Assembly: GCF_026391055.1 (NCBI RefSeq)
Contig: NZ_JAPLET010000031.1
Span: 186,001-250,000 of the forward strand
Direction of reading: 5' to 3'
Source of the DNA: Spirosoma sp.
GTDB taxonomy: Bacteria; Bacteroidota; Bacteroidia; Cytophagales; Spirosomataceae
DNA: 64,000 nt
This document shows, in pieces, positions 18,597 through 27,414 of this stretch. The first letter of the stretch is position 1. Each line of letters starts with the position of its first letter. A program made the position numbers and the translations under genes. Below the pieces are notes generated by a model, which worked only from the letters and a program-made list of their open reading frames with translations, had not been told where the DNA came from and made no database searches.

Positions 18597-19655
18597 ATGG
18601 TAAACGGCAACGGTCAGTCTGGCAGACAGATGTCAGATGTCCAGTTAATATCGGCCTATCAATCGAATATGATCTGGAATGGCGTCACCATAACCGACCA
18701 TGGACGCGTTTTCGTTTGTTTTCCACGCCAGGCAGGAGAAGCAGGTCTGCGAGTCGGCGAAATCAGAGCCGATGGCAAGGTTGTTCCCTACCCCGATGAG
18801 GGCTGGAATACCCTTCCTACCGACCGAACGATCCGCCCAACGTTTGTCCGGGTCCGCTCCCTGCGGATTGGCCCCGACCATAATTTATGGGTTGTGGACA
18901 CGGGTTATCCGCAAGCGGGGCCTGAGCCAGTGACCAGGGGTGCCAAAGTGATCGTTATTGAGGTCGAAACGAATCAGGTGATACGGATTATTCCACTGGA
19001 TGATGTGGTAAACGTCAACAGCTTGGTCGACGATGTTCGTATTACTCCGTCGCATATTTACCTGACCGATGCCGGAGCACCCGCGCTGGTCGTGCTCGAC
19101 CGGCAATCGGGTCGGGGACGCCGGATTCTGGAGAACGACGATTCGGTAACGGACATGCGGCCTATTCTGGCTGAAGGGCAGATAATGCGTTACCCGAATG
19201 GCGAGGAAGTGTGCATTCATGCCGACCAATTGGAAGTGTCGCCTGACGGAAAATACCTTTATTTTCAACCGGCATCGGGGCTGATGAGCCGTATTGACAC
19301 CTTTTTCCTGAACGATACCACTTTGTCTCCCGGCGAGGTAGCGAAACAGGTGCAACTCTTTGTCGACACTCCGGGAACGGGCGGGACCACGATCGATGCC
19401 GACGGCAACATCTACCTGTCGGATATCAATCAGTTGCGGATTCTAAAGATTACGCCCGCCGGGAAAACCTCAACGCTCGTTGCGGACTCCCGGCTCGTCT
19501 GGGTAGGATCGATGTGGATCGATCAGGCTGGATTTCTGTGGCTTCCGGCGGGGCAACTTAACCGGACGGCCACTTTCCAGCAGGGAAAATCGGCCGTCGT
19601 TTATCCTGTACATCTCTATAAACTTCAGATCGGGGCAACACCCGTTCGTAACTAA
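18597..19655 (+). CDS. major royal jelly/yellow-family beta-propeller protein
   Basis: 352 residues resembling bacterial members of the MRJP/yellow family, a six-bladed propeller. Typical segments are an N-terminal WNGVTITDHGRVFVCFPR, HNLWVVDTGYPQAG, VNSLVDDVRITPSHIYLTDAG, ADQLEVSPDGKYLYFQPASG and NIYLSDINQLRILKI. The function of bacterial members is mostly unknown; insect yellow proteins act in melanin and dopachrome chemistry. There is no signal peptide, although many relatives have one, so the true N-terminus may be lost or upstream. An internal ATG at residue 12 is an alternative start. The dioxygenase gene follows after 17 bases, so they are probably co-transcribed. Confidence 0.75.
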   Translation: MVNGNGQSGRQMSDVQLISAYQSNMIWNGVTITDHGRVFVCFPRQAGEAGLRVGEIRADGKVVPYPDEGWNTLPTDRTIRPTFVRVRSLRIGPDHNLWVVDTGYPQAGPEPVTRGAKVIVIEVETNQVIRIIPLDDVVNVNSLVDDVRITPSHIYLTDAGAPALVVLDRQSGRGRRILENDDSVTDMRPILAEGQIMRYPNGEEVCIHADQLEVSPDGKYLYFQPASGLMSRIDTFFLNDTTLSPGEVAKQVQLFVDTPGTGGTTIDADGNIYLSDINQLRILKITPAGKTSTLVADSRLVWVGSMWIDQAGFLWLPAGQLNRTATFQQGKSAVVYPVHLYKLQIGATPVRN

Positions 19656-19672
19656 TCAACTCCCAAACAGCT

Positions 19673-20602
19673 ATGGAAAACCGCATCTTAGGCCTGCACC
19701 ACATTACCGCCATCGCCAATAACGCCCAGCGCAATTACGATTTTTATACCCACGTGCTGGGACTTCGGATGGTAAAAAAGACCGTTAACTTCGACGACCC
19801 CAGCACCTATCATTTTTATTACGGTAATGAAACGGGAACACCCGGCACCATCCTCACCTTTTTTCCCTGGGAAGGCATCGGGCAAGGCAGAACCGGCGTG
19901 GGCATGGCCACCGAAATTGGTTATTCAGTACCGGCCGGAAGCCTGGACAACTGGGCGGGCCGGTTCCGGGAAATGGGCGTGTCGATGGGCGAACAGGCGG
20001 AGCGGTTCGGCGAAACGTATCTTCCTTTCACCGACCCCGACGGACTGGCTATTGCCCTCATCCAGCACCCCGACGACCGGCCGGTCTGGGAAACCGCCGA
20101 TCTGAAAGAGGACATCGCCACCAGAGGCTTTCACAGCGTTACGCTCACCCTGAAATCCATTGACGCTACCGCCAGGGTGCTGACCGATATTTTTGGTTAC
20201 AGTGCGCAGGGGCAGGAGGGCAATCGCTACCGGTTCGTAACCGATTCGACCCCCACCGCATCCATTGTCGACTTGCTGGAAGAGCCGACAGGAACCCGCG
20301 GACACAATGCCGCCGGAACCAATCACCACGTAGCGTTTAGGGTGGCAAATGATACCATTCAGATGGAATTCCGGGAGAAGATTCTGAGCAATGGCTTACA
20401 GATAACTCCGAAAATAGACCGCGATTATTTCTTTTCGCTTTACTTCCGCGAACCGGGTGGCGTTCTGTTTGAGATTGCCACCGACAACCCCGGCTTTACG
20501 GTCGATGAGCCGCTGGCCGAACTGGGCACGGGTCTCCAGCTTCCCAAACAATACCAGGTATCCAGAGACAAAATTGAAAAATCCTTACCCGTGCTACACT
20601 AG
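19673..20602 (+). CDS. ring-cleaving dioxygenase, MhqO-like (two VOC/glyoxalase domains)
   Basis: 309 residues made of two vicinal-oxygen-chelate modules (about 5-130 and 150-290). The first opens with LGLHHITAIANNAQRNYDFY and the second with GFHSVTLTLKS. Candidate metal ligands are the His pair near residue 10, the HHVAFRV His near 223, and the Glu of GGVLFEIATDNPGF near 268. MhqO-type enzymes cleave hydroquinones and catechols and belong to quinone-stress responses. It lies 17 bases after the yellow-family gene and 60 before dps, which suggests a small redox or aromatic-stress operon. Substrate unproven. Confidence 0.85.
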   Translation: MENRILGLHHITAIANNAQRNYDFYTHVLGLRMVKKTVNFDDPSTYHFYYGNETGTPGTILTFFPWEGIGQGRTGVGMATEIGYSVPAGSLDNWAGRFREMGVSMGEQAERFGETYLPFTDPDGLAIALIQHPDDRPVWETADLKEDIATRGFHSVTLTLKSIDATARVLTDIFGYSAQGQEGNRYRFVTDSTPTASIVDLLEEPTGTRGHNAAGTNHHVAFRVANDTIQMEFREKILSNGLQITPKIDRDYFFSLYFREPGGVLFEIATDNPGFTVDEPLAELGTGLQLPKQYQVSRDKIEKSLPVLH

Positions 20603-20662
20603 TCTTCGCAAACCAGCACGGCCAACCTCCATTTCCTCATTCACTATACGTTTACGGCATTT

Positions 20663-21136
20663 ATGAAAACGAACATTGGTATCTCACCCGAAAATCGGGA
20701 AGTCGTCGCCCATCAGCTGGCCACCTTACTGGCCGATGAATTTGTTCTCTACACCAAAACCCTCAACGCCCACTGGAATCTGGAAGGCATCGACTTTCAC
20801 TCCGTACACCTTTATTTTGAGGACCTGTACAACCAGTCGGCCGAGCTTGTCGATGACATTGCCGAGCGCATCCGTCAGTTGGGTCACTACGCCCCGGCTA
20901 CGCTAAAAAACTTCCTCCAACTTACCCACCTGACCGAGCAGGATGAAGATGGCAACGACAGCCGGAGCCTGATCAGAAAGCTCCTGGCCGACCACGAAAG
21001 CATCATTGAGTTTATCCGGGGTACGATTGATGAGTTCGCCGATGCCCATAAGGATGCCGGTACAAGCGATTTTGTTACCGGCCTGATGGAAAAACACGAA
21101 AAAACAGCCTGGATGCTACGGGCACACCTTAAGTAG
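20663..21136 (+). CDS. dps: Dps-family ferritin-like DNA-protection protein
   Basis: 157 residues, full length for the family. The inter-subunit ferroxidase signature is present: H37 in AHWNLEG, H49 in SVHLYF, and D64/D65 with E68 in ELVDDIAERI. Dps forms a 12-subunit shell that oxidises Fe(II) with hydrogen peroxide and shields DNA. It is the last of three co-directional genes after the yellow-family and dioxygenase genes, and a heptanucleotide repeat array begins one base after its stop codon. Confidence 0.93.
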   Translation: MKTNIGISPENREVVAHQLATLLADEFVLYTKTLNAHWNLEGIDFHSVHLYFEDLYNQSAELVDDIAERIRQLGHYAPATLKNFLQLTHLTEQDEDGNDSRSLIRKLLADHESIIEFIRGTIDEFADAHKDAGTSDFVTGLMEKHEKTAWMLRAHLK

Positions 21137-21137
21137 C

Positions 21138-21226
21138 TGATGGTTGATGGTTGATGGTTGATGGTTGATGGTTGATGGTTGATGGTTGATGGTTGATGGT
21201 TGATGGTTGATGGTTGATGGTTGATG
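21138..21226 (+). repeat. heptanucleotide tandem array (TGATGGT)12.7
   Basis: 89 bases of perfect TGATGGT repeats, about 12.7 copies, starting one base after the dps stop codon. A unit of seven excludes a simple coding repeat. Copy number is likely to vary by replication slippage. Transcribed RNA could pair with the degenerate complementary heptads at 21275-21305. Confidence 0.95.
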
Positions 21227-21274
21227 AAAAAAAACAGGCCATCTCTGGTTTATATACTCACTAACGAGCAACTT

Positions 21275-21305
21275 AATGACCAATAACCATTAACCATTAA
21301 CTAAC
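21275..21305 (+). repeat. degenerate complementary heptads (ATTAACC)
   Basis: About four degenerate copies of ATTAACC, phase-matched. Their reverse complement, GGTTAAT, differs from the 21138-21226 unit by one base, and that base would form a G-U pair in RNA. The segment ends 26 bases before the start of the TPR kinase gene, so folding with the upstream array could end dps transcripts or influence the kinase leader. Confidence 0.55.
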
Positions 21306-21331
21306 TTTCGGGTAAAACGGAAGGGTGGGTT

Positions 21332-23680
21332 ATGCGGCTAGCTCAGATGAATTTTACCGGAAAACGACCGTTGGGAAAGCGGGTATTTTGTAGCTGTAAA
21401 CGGGTTGTCCTGGTTTGCCTGATAGCCCTCCAAACGACGGCAACTACCGGGCAAAACATAAACCGACAACTGGTCAACCGACTACTGGTTCAGTTACAGA
21501 AAAGCAAACCAGACGCCACCAGACTGCCTCTCCTGCTCGAACTGGGCAAGTTCCACATTTACAAACCGGGAGAATCTAAAATCGACCTGGACAGTGGACG
21601 AACCTACCTGAAGGAAGCTAAAAAGCTAAGTGATTCACTCAATTTATTGACATGGCAGCATGAAGTCGAAAGTATGCTGGTGATTGCCAATATGGAAGGG
21701 GGCAATCCAGAATCTGGACGTTCTCAGTTTTCGGCGCTGATAAGCGATTGCCAGCGTACGGGCGACAAAGAAGGAGAAGCAATTGCCCGGTTCAGGCTAG
21801 GGATCTGGCTCAGAAACGTTGACCCTGATTATACTAATGTATTTGCCAACTTCCGTCAGGCCGCTGCAATTTACAAGGCCGTACACAAGTCGGAGCAGGA
21901 AATTACGTCCCTCAAAGAAATTGCCGTCACGCATTTGTATCAGGGCGACCTAGCCATTGCCGAAACGGAACTGCTGAACGTACTGAACCGCTACAAAGCC
22001 ATTCATTACCCCAAGCTACACTACACCTACAACTTACTCTCCACCATTGGCCGGTTAAAAGGCGACTTTAACAAAGGACTGCTGTATGGCATGCTGTGCC
22101 TGGAAAGTATGAACAAAACGGCGGATACAACGTCGGCAGCGGCTTTTTACGGTGATTTGGCCCGGATTTATGTCGAGATCGGCAACCATCAAAAAGGAAT
22201 CGAGTGGTACAAAAAGTCATTGGCAGCCTGGCGGCAAGAACGGCTCCCTAACTTTGCCATGTACTATGCAGCGGGTGTGCTGGCCAAAGATCTTATCGAC
22301 CAGAAAAAACCGCAGGATGCCCTTCGACTTATTCAACAGCTCGTCAAGGAAATTCCGACCAACACCATCATTCAGAAAGCCTGCGTTGCCCGAAATTTAG
22401 CCTATTGCTACGATGCGTTAAAGAACTATCCGCTGGCCGAGCGGTATTATGAAGAGACGCTGGGCTGGTATGCAAAGAACAAGATTTTCGAAGCCTCTCA
22501 ACAGGCTCATCAGGATATTGGGATATTCTATTTCAACCGAAAACAATTCAAAAAAGCGGATTATCACTTACACAAAGCCTTAAGTTTTCTTCCTCAGAAA
22601 AATGCGCTGTCAACAGTCAGGGATGTGCATTTAATGCTCTTTAAGGTTGATTCGGCACAGGGAAATTACCTGTCGGCGATAACACATTATCGTTTGCACA
22701 AAGCATTAAATGACTCCCTGTTCAACGAAACCAAAAGTAAGCAGATCTCCAGTCTTCAAATCCAGTACGATACCCAGAAGAAAGAACAGAATATTACCTT
22801 GCTCACCAAGCAGAGCCGGTTACAGCAGAGTGAACTCGAACATGCCCAGACAACCCGCAACGGTATTATTGCCGGGGCTATTCTGCTGGCGGGTTTACTG
22901 GGGGTAAGCTATAACCGGTACCGGCTCAAACAGCGAAGCAACCAACTACTCGAAGCCAAACAGATTGAGATCAACCAGAAAAACCAGTCGCTGGAACAGG
23001 TACTGGGCGAAAAAGAAGAACTGCTGGCGGAGAAAGAGTGGATGCTTAAGGAGATTCACCACCGGGTCAAAAATAACCTACAGGTTATCAGCAGCCTGCT
23101 GAACGCACAGTCCGACTTTTTGCACAATTCAACGGCGCTGGCAGCCATTCGGGAGAGTCAGAACCGGGTGCATGCCATGGCTCTGATCCATCAGAAGTTA
23201 TACCAGTCCAAAAATATGGCTCAGGTCGATATGGCCGACTATATTCGTGATATTGTCGACTACCTCATCGACTCCTTCGACCGGCAGCATTCCATCCGGG
23301 GAAATGTGGCGGTTTCGGTGGTTCCTCTGGACGTAACGCTGGCCACCCCCCTCGGATTGATCATCAACGAGGCCGTTACCAACTCATTGAAGTATGCCTT
23401 TCCAGCCGGCGCCTACCCTCCCCATAGCCCCGGAACCCTGACCATTAGCCTTACACCCGTAGATCAGCTGTCTTGCCTGCTGACCATCAGCGACGACGGC
23501 ATTGGCTTCCCCTCAGATTTTGACGTGAACAAAAGCAACACATTGGGGCTAACCATGATCAAAGGACTTAGCCGGCAGATTGGTGGGCAGCTACGCATTG
23601 ACGGGCACCACGGCGTTCAAATCCGTCTACAATTCGGCACTATCAAAAAAGCAGCACGAACGGTATGGTCATCAACGTAG
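21332..23680 (+). CDS. TPR-repeat membrane histidine kinase (HisKA_2 type)
   Basis: 782 residues: N-terminal signal/anchor (about 18-38), TPR-like helical repeats (about 45-460, for example AAAFYGDLARIYVEIGNHQK and ARNLAYCYDALKNYPLAERY), a coiled stretch, one membrane span (about 510-528), a coiled coil (535-570), HisKA_2 with H576/H577 in EIHHRVKNNLQVISSLL, and HATPase (about 660-775; NEAVTNSLKYAF, DDGIGF). The TPR part is predicted to be periplasmic. It converges with the sigma-54 activator gene only 13 bases away. That neighbour has a receiver domain, so the two are a plausible but unproven pair. Confidence 0.9.
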   Translation: MRLAQMNFTGKRPLGKRVFCSCKRVVLVCLIALQTTATTGQNINRQLVNRLLVQLQKSKPDATRLPLLLELGKFHIYKPGESKIDLDSGRTYLKEAKKLSDSLNLLTWQHEVESMLVIANMEGGNPESGRSQFSALISDCQRTGDKEGEAIARFRLGIWLRNVDPDYTNVFANFRQAAAIYKAVHKSEQEITSLKEIAVTHLYQGDLAIAETELLNVLNRYKAIHYPKLHYTYNLLSTIGRLKGDFNKGLLYGMLCLESMNKTADTTSAAAFYGDLARIYVEIGNHQKGIEWYKKSLAAWRQERLPNFAMYYAAGVLAKDLIDQKKPQDALRLIQQLVKEIPTNTIIQKACVARNLAYCYDALKNYPLAERYYEETLGWYAKNKIFEASQQAHQDIGIFYFNRKQFKKADYHLHKALSFLPQKNALSTVRDVHLMLFKVDSAQGNYLSAITHYRLHKALNDSLFNETKSKQISSLQIQYDTQKKEQNITLLTKQSRLQQSELEHAQTTRNGIIAGAILLAGLLGVSYNRYRLKQRSNQLLEAKQIEINQKNQSLEQVLGEKEELLAEKEWMLKEIHHRVKNNLQVISSLLNAQSDFLHNSTALAAIRESQNRVHAMALIHQKLYQSKNMAQVDMADYIRDIVDYLIDSFDRQHSIRGNVAVSVVPLDVTLATPLGLIINEAVTNSLKYAFPAGAYPPHSPGTLTISLTPVDQLSCLLTISDDGIGFPSDFDVNKSNTLGLTMIKGLSRQIGGQLRIDGHHGVQIRLQFGTIKKAARTVWSST

Positions 23681-23693
23681 TCGACCGCCCCGA

Positions 23694-26237
23694 TCAGGAA
23701 CCCGGCTGCTGGTAGGCACTAATATTCAATTTCTTCATCCGGGCCTCTAACGTGGTAGGCTTGATATTAAGCAGTTCGGCGGCTCCGCCGTTACCCCGAA
23801 TACGATTTCCCGATTTTGCCAGAGCTGCCAGTATAGCCAGCCGCATGGCATCGTCAATGGATTTTACCTCTTCGGAAGACTGTACCACAAATGATGGAAA
23901 ACTAGTAGTGGCCGCCCGCAAAGGCTCAGCCAGCGTCAGGGTGGCGCTTTGCGAGAGAATAGCCGACCGCTCCAGCACGTGCTCCAACTCCCGGATATTG
24001 CCTGGCCAGGAATACTGGAGAAGTTGCTGAAGCGACGCGTTGGCTATGTTGATGATGGGCTTGCCCAACTTTTTACTGATCTTCTGCAAAAAGTGCATTG
24101 TCAGCGGCAAAATATCTTCCTGCCGCTCGCGCAGGGGCGGCACCACAATGGGGAACACGTTGAGCCGGTAATACAAATCGGAGCGGAACCGACCGGCGGC
24201 TACTTCCTGCTGTAAGTTTCGGTTGGTAGCCGCAATGATGCGGGTATTGATCAGGATAACACCTTTACCACCCACCCGTTCAATCTCCTTCTCCTGAATA
24301 GCCCGTAGCAGTTTGGCCTGTAATTCGAGAGGCAGTTCACCGATCTCGTCCAGAAAGAGCGTTCCCCCGTTGGCCAGTTCAAACTTACCAATTCGTTTTT
24401 CGGTAGCGCCCGTAAAGCTGCCCCGTTCATGACCAAACAGTTCAGACTCGATAAGTTGGGCGGGTAAAGCTGCACAGTTTATTTTCACGACGGGCCGGTC
24501 ACGACGAGCCGACAGACTATGCACCGCACGGGCAATGAGTTCCTTACCCGTTCCGGTTTCGCCCATGATCAGGACGGTATAATCAGTAGGGGCTACCTGC
24601 CCGATGGCGTTAAACACGGTTTGCAGGGACGAACTCGTGCCAATGATCTCTTCAAAATTATGGCTGGTTTTAATTTCTTCGGTCAGGTACGTTTTTTCCT
24701 GCTCAAGGTGCTCGCTCAATACCTTTATTTGTTCGTAGGCCGACAGGTTTTCCAACGCCAAGGCAAGTTCGATGCTAATGTCCTGTAGCGTACACAAGTC
24801 CTTGGGCGTAAAGGCATACGCGGCTTTACTGGCCAGAATCAAGGCGGCTATTGGCTTCCCTTTGCTAAAGATCGGCACATACATCGACGACTTTAAGCCC
24901 AGCGCTTCGGCATAAAACCGGCTCACCGCACTACGTTGCTGTATATCAGCAAATTGCTGACCTACGTTGATGGCGGGTTCAACGAGCCAAGTTTCCATAT
25001 CGGCCAAGCCCTGTTTCCAGCTTGCCTGGTCAGCAAGGGGTTGAGGAACAACGTCTTTTTCTGTGATGGCGACAAAAACACCACCCTGTTTTTGCACGGC
25101 CATATCGATGGTAGCGGATTCCAGCAGTCGCCCAATCCGGTAAACAGCCAGCAGGTCGAATGGCATCAACTCATTGATGACAGCCGCTACCTGCGGAATA
25201 ATCGCGTTGCTGTCTTTGCCGTTCTGAAACGCATTAACAATGGCTAGTTCCGTCGTTTTGGTTTGTCGGCGGGCTTCAATTTCTTCGTAGGCCAGTAAAT
25301 TATCCAGCGCCAGGGCAATTTGCGGGGCGATCAGGCTAACGGCCTGGTAATCTTTCTGCGTAAACCCATCGGCCCGGATACTGGACAGAATGATGGTTGT
25401 AAAGGACTTTCGCTTCAACTGGATCGGAAAAAGCACCAGTGAACGAACCCCGAAATTATCCCGGCAGGAGCGGGCGGTTATATACCGTTCACACAGTTGA
25501 TCGAAGGCGTCGCCCGTGAAAACGCCCTGCTCCTCCCCCAGCCGATCCGGCGCTTCGCGGTCCAGTTTCTGAATCAATCCCTCTTCTACTTCACCCCGAA
25601 GCAGCATGGCCAGATTTACCCGTTCAAACGTATTTACGTCGGTTTTCGCCAGCATCAGCCAGTAAAACGACACTTCGTCGGGCAGGCCGATCCGCAGATT
25701 CAGAAAGGAAAAGGGGACTAACTTATTGATCTGATCGGCGATAGCCCGACAAAGCTGGTCGCGGTCCTGAATGGTAACAATGGCATTGTTGACGGCCATC
25801 TGTACAGCTTGCTGCTGCCTTAGTCGAGCCTCTTCGCTGTGTGCATGACGGTAACGGGCAATTTCCAGCGTTGTCAGCACGTCTTTCTCCCGGAAGGGCT
25901 TGTTCAGAAAGCCAAACGGCTGGGTTACTTTGGCCACTTCCAGAATGCTGTCGGTAAGGTTAGCCGATAGAAAGACAAACGGAATAGGCACTGTTTGCCC
26001 ATTGAGCCAGTTGGCCAAATCAATCCCGGTTTGGTCGTCGTTCAGAAAAATATCCAGCAAAACAATGTCTGGTGTTTGCTGAGTCACCATAGCCTTTGCT
26101 TCCGCTACCGATGCCGCCGTACCAACAACCTGATATCCTGCCTTTTGTAGCATCCGGCTGAGGTCATTCGCGATCAAAAACTCATCCTCCACAATGAGTA
26201 ATTTGGGTAACGGGATAAACTCGCTGGGCAGTACCAT
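23694..26237 (-). CDS. sigma-54-dependent response regulator (REC-GAF-GAF-AAA+-HTH)
   Basis: About 847 residues from the preferred start: receiver domain (10-125; phospho-acceptor D62 in VLLDIFLND), two GAF domains (about 150-315 and 330-495), AAA+ domain (about 525-765; Walker A GETGTGKE, the GSFTGA loop that contacts sigma-54, Walker B GGTLFLDEIGELP) and a Fis-type helix-turn-helix (about 800-845). It activates sigma-54 promoters, and a strong match lies 180 bases upstream in the divergent direction. An ATG at 26318 would add 27 residues, but these lack receiver character and run through the palindrome at 26297, so I prefer the start at 26237. Two GAF domains suggest it also senses a small ligand. 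Confidence 0.92.
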   Translation of the reverse strand: MVLPSEFIPLPKLLIVEDEFLIANDLSRMLQKAGYQVVGTAASVAEAKAMVTQQTPDIVLLDIFLNDDQTGIDLANWLNGQTVPIPFVFLSANLTDSILEVAKVTQPFGFLNKPFREKDVLTTLEIARYRHAHSEEARLRQQQAVQMAVNNAIVTIQDRDQLCRAIADQINKLVPFSFLNLRIGLPDEVSFYWLMLAKTDVNTFERVNLAMLLRGEVEEGLIQKLDREAPDRLGEEQGVFTGDAFDQLCERYITARSCRDNFGVRSLVLFPIQLKRKSFTTIILSSIRADGFTQKDYQAVSLIAPQIALALDNLLAYEEIEARRQTKTTELAIVNAFQNGKDSNAIIPQVAAVINELMPFDLLAVYRIGRLLESATIDMAVQKQGGVFVAITEKDVVPQPLADQASWKQGLADMETWLVEPAINVGQQFADIQQRSAVSRFYAEALGLKSSMYVPIFSKGKPIAALILASKAAYAFTPKDLCTLQDISIELALALENLSAYEQIKVLSEHLEQEKTYLTEEIKTSHNFEEIIGTSSSLQTVFNAIGQVAPTDYTVLIMGETGTGKELIARAVHSLSARRDRPVVKINCAALPAQLIESELFGHERGSFTGATEKRIGKFELANGGTLFLDEIGELPLELQAKLLRAIQEKEIERVGGKGVILINTRIIAATNRNLQQEVAAGRFRSDLYYRLNVFPIVVPPLRERQEDILPLTMHFLQKISKKLGKPIINIANASLQQLLQYSWPGNIRELEHVLERSAILSQSATLTLAEPLRAATTSFPSFVVQSSEEVKSIDDAMRLAILAALAKSGNRIRGNGGAAELLNIKPTTLEARMKKLNISAYQQPGS

Positions 26238-26296
26238 TCGATTCGTTGAGTTAATGAATAGTAAAGGTACAAGGTAATACGCACTCCAATTCATCT

Positions 26297-26352
26297 CTCC
26301 AATATATTGGAGGTCCAAAATAATAGAGGATTATTCAGCTATTGCAATATAT
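26297..26352. promoter_or_regulatory. candidate activator-binding palindromes upstream of the sigma-54 promoter
   Basis: CTCCAATATATTGGAG (26297-26312) is a perfect 16-base palindrome. A second site with the same CAATATAT word lies at 26345-26352, beside a TATTGCAATA palindrome (26340-26349). They are 65-120 bases upstream of the -24 element at 26420, the usual distance for enhancer sites of sigma-54 activators. The adjacent regulator gene makes it the natural candidate binder; this is inference. Confidence 0.5.
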
Positions 26353-26417
26353 GTTAAATATACTGAAAGCCAATAGTTTATACCTAACCCATACGCTTTT
26401 CAACTCATTTTAAAGAC

Positions 26418-26434
26418 TTGGCACTTGATTGGCA
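26418..26434 (+). promoter_or_regulatory. sigma-54 (-24/-12) promoter for the araC-type gene
   Basis: TTGGCACTTGATTGGCA matches the sigma-54 consensus TTGGCAC-N5-TTGCA with one mismatch. The invariant GG (26420-26421) and GC (26432-26433) are exactly 12 bases apart. Transcription would begin near 26445, 37 bases before the ATG at 26482. Confidence 0.7.
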
Positions 26435-26481
26435 GAATCGTTTGCATTGGCTGAGTGGATGGCCACTAAACACTTCTTCTG

Positions 26482-27414
26482 ATGAAACGCAATATTCAGC
26501 ACGACCCCTTATCGCTTCAACAAGTTGAAACAAGTCACTGGTCTTATCCCGTTCATACCCACAATCATTACGAGTTGATTCTGATTCGCAGTGGCAGTGG
26601 TCATCACCTTATCAATGGCAATCGATTCGCCTACCAGGCTGGTGATGCATTCTTTTTAGGCCCTCTGGACTATCACTCATTTGTGATCAATAAAAAAACC
26701 TGCTTCTGCTTTCTGTCCTTCACTGATCTGTACCTGGCGAACCTGTCGTCGTTGGGCACGAATTCCTGGCCGCAGATTCGTGAACATGGTCTGATTAAAC
26801 ACCAGCCTCTGGTGGGCAGCCTGGTTACGGATAGTCTGGAACAACAAAATTTACAGGCGTTGTTCCGCATTATTCTGGCCGAACATTACGCGCATCAGTC
26901 TCCATTAGCCAATCCCGTTGTTGAGTCGCTGATGAAAACGATCCTGAGCATCGTAGACCGCCAACTATCGCATTACCAGACGGGTGCAGGCGCTTTATCC
27001 TGTACAGCTTCGTCACTTCGACAGCGGATTGGCACCTATGTACACCGGTACATTACAGAACCGGACTACCTGCGTCTGGAAAAGATGGCCGATGTCTTTA
27101 ATTATTCGCAGCGGCATCTGGGCGCGCTGTTTAAACAGCAGACCGGCGAATCCATTCAGCAGTACATTATCCGGTATAGGCTTCAACTGGTCGAGACAAG
27201 GCTCAGGCTGAGTACACTAACCGTTTCGCAGATAGCAGACGAATTTGGATTTACGGACGTATGCCACCTGAATAAACTGTTCAAACGCTATTACCGGCAA
27301 ACGCCCACCGGTTACCGACGCGAGCTTTCAGCCAGTCTTCCCGCAATGCCCGGCTTACCGGCGGGTTTCACCACGATGTTGAACGCCAGCGAAAACTCAT
27401 TTTTGATCGCATAA
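26482..27414 (+). CDS. AraC-family regulator with cupin-like sensor domain
   Basis: 310 residues: N-terminal cupin-like domain (about 15-95; HTHNHYELILIRSG, INGNRFAYQAGDAFFLGP) and a two-part AraC helix-turn-helix (about 185-285; EPDYLRLEKMADVFNYSQRH, VSQIADEFGFTDVCHLNKLF, ending at TPTGYRRE). It probably senses a sugar or small metabolite. It is preceded by a sigma-54 promoter match, unusual for an AraC-type gene. The last 29 residues after the domain are an extension encoded antisense to the end of the neighbouring YceI gene, suggesting an older stop codon was lost. Confidence 0.88.
   Translation: MKRNIQHDPLSLQQVETSHWSYPVHTHNHYELILIRSGSGHHLINGNRFAYQAGDAFFLGPLDYHSFVINKKTCFCFLSFTDLYLANLSSLGTNSWPQIREHGLIKHQPLVGSLVTDSLEQQNLQALFRIILAEHYAHQSPLANPVVESLMKTILSIVDRQLSHYQTGAGALSCTASSLRQRIGTYVHRYITEPDYLRLEKMADVFNYSQRHLGALFKQQTGESIQQYIIRYRLQLVETRLRLSTLTVSQIADEFGFTDVCHLNKLFKRYYRQTPTGYRRELSASLPAMPGLPAGFTTMLNASENSFLIA

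Noticed and set aside
21138..21226. Possible CRISPR-like array
   Set aside because: Repeats are seven bases and directly adjacent with no spacers and no cas genes nearby.
26238..26318. Longer N-terminus of the sigma-54 activator
   Set aside because: The extra 27 residues do not fit a receiver domain and would be encoded across an operator-like palindrome.
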